A stretch of 64,000 bases of DNA from assembly GCA_032173965.1 (NCBI GenBank), contig JAVUNC010000004.1, forward strand, positions 18,639,001-18,703,000, in the 5' to 3' direction. A program made the translations under genes and the position numbers. The DNA is from Sitta carolinensis. Its lineage: Eukaryota; Chordata; Aves; Passeriformes; Sittidae. Shown in pieces: positions 60,978 through 64,000 of this stretch. The first letter of the stretch is position 1; every line of letters starts with the position of its first letter. Below the pieces are notes generated by a model. It was not told where the DNA came from, ran no database searches, and was given only the letters and a program-made list of their open reading frames with translations.

Positions 60978-63900
60978 ACTGAAGATTAATCTGGAGCCAG
61001 AGAAGGACAGAACAGTTTGTCTTTGCTCACAAAGAAACTAACAGCACATCTTGTATTTTCCAGATCAAATTCTATACTGCTCTTCATTTACTTCACTGGA
61101 AGCACTGGATGAGCCCACATATTGAATTTTAACATACTCTGTTTTATGATATTAATCATGATAAAGGACACTAAAACTCCAAAATGTTTAAAGCAAGAAG
61201 AAAGAAACTATGCAAGCTCTTTATTAAAAGAAGTTCAAAAGTGTCTGAACACAGAATGCTCCCAAAATAGTGAATTTTTTTCTGAATTTTTCCATTGTCT
61301 TCTAAGACATTTTAAGATTTTTACATGGTAGATAGATAGTGATGGTCCTGAACACAAGGAAAAGAGTACTTAAATTTTGCATCTGAAACTTTTCCTGAAT
61401 TGCATGCACATGTAGAAAATGTTTTGCTGATTTGGATCCCAAGTACCTAATTTTAGAGAGCTGAGGCTGATTAATGGCTGCACTAACAAAATTGTTTTAT
61501 GACTCACAGCTCAGAAGAGAATTTTCATACTCTTCAGCCTCGTCAGACAATGGTGATGCTTAGTGCTAATTTGCTGTGTGTGTGCAGAGTGTTGCACAGT
61601 GCTTTGCATGTCTTAGCCCCCTTTGTAGAGACACTCCTGTTTGCAGATGTACAGCCTGCCTTCCCCCTGCAGTGGTGGGGTGCTCATCACCCCAGCCATT
61701 TGGACAGGCTCTCCCAGGGCCATGAGCCTAGATTTTCCTCTCCATGATCTGTTCTTGTGGCCTTGCACCTGCTGAATTGCTAGGGTGGCTGTGGTGGGCT
61801 CTCAAAGGAAGCAGTTGTTCCAGGCAGGAGAAACACTCAATCTTGACCTATTTTCACTTCTTTTGGGTCTTCAGGGTAAATTGGAGATCCAGTAATATGC
61901 TTAATACTGAGTGTAGCAGTGAGAATGCAACATCAGCCCCAGTCAGTGTGTCAGAGATAAAAATCACATAGTCAGGAAGCATCAACAAAAATTTGAACAT
62001 AAAGCTTGTGTCTCCTGCAGGACAGTGTTATGGAGAAACCCTGCTGCACTTGAGAGGAGCCTTGGGGTGCTGCTTGCCTAGGATCCTCCATCACTTCTCT
62101 TCCTGCTGGCCACTGAATAGAGCTTTTTCTTTCTTTTTCTCTCTGTCTTTTACCTTTTGATTTTATTTTTTCCCAAAGTAACTTTCACTGTTAGGACAAT
62201 ATATGCCATGAACTTTGAGCTCAACTTGCAATTTTTGTACGCCTTTCTCAGTTCTGTAACAATGGCTCTTTCTGCAACTTGCTGATAGATTCCTGCACCC
62301 ACTCCTCTTTTCTTACCTTGGATTAGAAAAAAAACCATTTTCTAAATCCCAAAGTCTGTGTTCCTTACTTTTTTCAGAGCACATTTGTTGTCTGCCCTTT
62401 CATGTGTATGCTAAAATCAACAATGTCCAAAACCAGCTAAATCCAATCTCATACAGATTCACTAGCTCCCTGCTTAATTTATATTCAGCTCAGAGAACAG
62501 TCTGCAAGCAGGTTTGTACCCCAATTTGCATGCAGTGTTCTGTTGATATCCCTAGTCTCCAAGGCTTATTTGTAATCCTCCTTTCTGTGGTATCTCATGT
62601 GGAAGGAAAGAAGAATTCACTTGATGTCAAGTTCCTATGTGAGATTAAATTTTGTTTAATTAGCATATGACAGGTTGCCTCTGCCAGCAATTCAAATATT
62701 TTACTTATTTTCAAAGGTATATTAAAACCAAGACCCAAGAATTTGCTCAAAATTAATGAATAAATAATTGGTAAAACATGTAAGAAAGTCCAAGTGCATC
62801 TGCAGGACTTTTTATATAAATACTTCCACAATGTCAACTGCATCTGTTTTTTACACTGTTACTCTGGATTTGGAAACTGGATAATTCTATGTATATATGT
62901 CCACTCTTCTGGTATGCATACAGGTTCAGGTATTGCTGGAGTTCAAGTGAATATCTTCCCTGTAGGAAAAACCTCGATCAGATGTAGAATTCACTTCAGA
63001 AATATTTTTTTATGATGCTTTAATTTTGGGGACACTAGACCTTAATGGTTGGATTGGCCAGTATGGTGGATTGAGATGTCTCCATTGTTATGGCATTTTT
63101 TTGCAGCTTCTATTTACTAGCTAGATTAATTCCATCTATTGAATATGTTCAACAGACCTGCTGTGCTAACAGAATATGTCCTACTTAAAACAAAAGAGGG
63201 AAACATGCTGAACTTCTCACACAGCCAATAAATAAAGTGAACAATTCAGCACAAATCAAAACATATCTTCTGGGTCATTTCAGGTAAAGCCTAAAGAAAT
63301 TAATGAGCAAAATTTGGAAATAAAAGAAATATATTGTTTAAAGCAGCTTGCAAACATTAAAAGAAAAAGGAGAATTACACAGAGTAACTGGGATACTTCT
63401 GTGAAGCTTCTGAGAGCTGAATGTCAGTGCTGGTGGCTGTCTGGATAGTTCAGGTCTCAGCCTTAGCTCTTGAAAAGAGTTTCTGACTCTTATATCAGTT
63501 AAGTGGGGCAGAGGAGATGCTTTCAAAATACTCTTCTGAAATCCTTCAAATTTCTCTGCTTTTCATCTCACTCTAACTAATTGACAAGTATTTTGCCAAA
63601 GAGCATGTGTACACACAGGCAAACACATGTGCACAAGGCAAGGAAACAGATCAGTTTTAACACTTGGCAGTCATTCTTTTTTTCAAAGTAATTAATGTAA
63701 ACGAAGCAATGAAACCCCCATAGAACTGGTAAACATAGCTTTTCTTGTTATGGAAATTTAAGCATTTCAGATAGGGTCCTTAAATCAAAATGATTCCTCA
63801 GTAGGAACTTGGTGAAAGAAAGAAAAAACGAAAAGAAAAAAAAAGTGAATTTAAATTCTGTTCACATGTCTGCAGCACCTATGGTCACAGAATAATTATT

Positions 63901-64000
63901 AAGTACAAAAGAGGACTTGGCAGTGGTGTCTCTCTCCATGTCTCCATGCTGTGTGAATTTAGGACAGGGATTCAACACTATATTATCAGAGAATGCTGAT
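60978..64000. other. Unique DNA, no gene seen
   Basis: No exon or repeat family is recognised. A slightly GC-richer patch at 61560-61830 carries frames of 75-82 codons with no recognised product. An A/G-rich stretch lies at 63815-63845. Confidence 0.6.

Overview
This window looks like a stretch of bird nuclear DNA, most likely from a songbird (Passeriformes). It is AT-rich, lacks any recognisable protein-coding exon, rRNA or tRNA, and is peppered with truncated copies of CR1, the main LINE of birds. Several CR1 copies end in the typical ATTCTATGA-like tail or its reverse complement. It also holds solo long terminal repeats (LTRs) of avian endogenous retroviruses of the ERVL and ERVK types. 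Assignment to birds rests on recalled family resemblance, not on a database search. Nothing bacterial (operons, Shine-Dalgarno sites, CRISPR arrays) is present. The locus is best read as a gene desert or a very large intron.

Layout. 1-6.9 kb: unique AT-rich DNA. 6.9-8.3 kb: two minus-strand CR1 pieces, the first with most of its reverse transcriptase region deleted. 12.9-15.2 kb: two ERVL-type LTRs in the same orientation; the first is 1,320 bp with a perfect 5-bp target duplication. 24.2-24.5 kb: half of another ERVL LTR. 32.5 kb: a CR1 tail. 36.3-36.9 kb: a 615-bp ERVK-type solo LTR with a perfect 6-bp duplication and many intact CpGs. 37.1-37.5 kb: an old CR1 end. 42.0-43.0 kb: a CR1 split by a roughly 540-bp LTR. 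44.6-44.9 kb: a compact 300-bp ERVK-type LTR with a perfect 6-bp duplication. 48.3-49.4 kb: two CR1 ends facing each other tail to tail. 53.6-54.3 kb: a decayed CR1. 56.2-57.2 kb: a 1-kb ERVL LTR. 58.0 kb: a faint CR1 piece. 59.2-60.3 kb: the longest CR1, about 1 kb of ORF2. 60.9 kb: a TTTTA microsatellite.

No genes work together here. The open frames of 130-168 codons lie inside LTRs or CR1, or are about as long as chance predicts in this much AT-rich DNA. The clearest results are the LTR insertions whose ends I could fix to the base from target-site duplications, the nested insertion at 42 kb, and the internally deleted CR1 at 7 kb. I found no convincing new biological system. A few unexplained tracts, notably the minus-strand open stretch at 17.7-18.0 kb, are flagged for checking.
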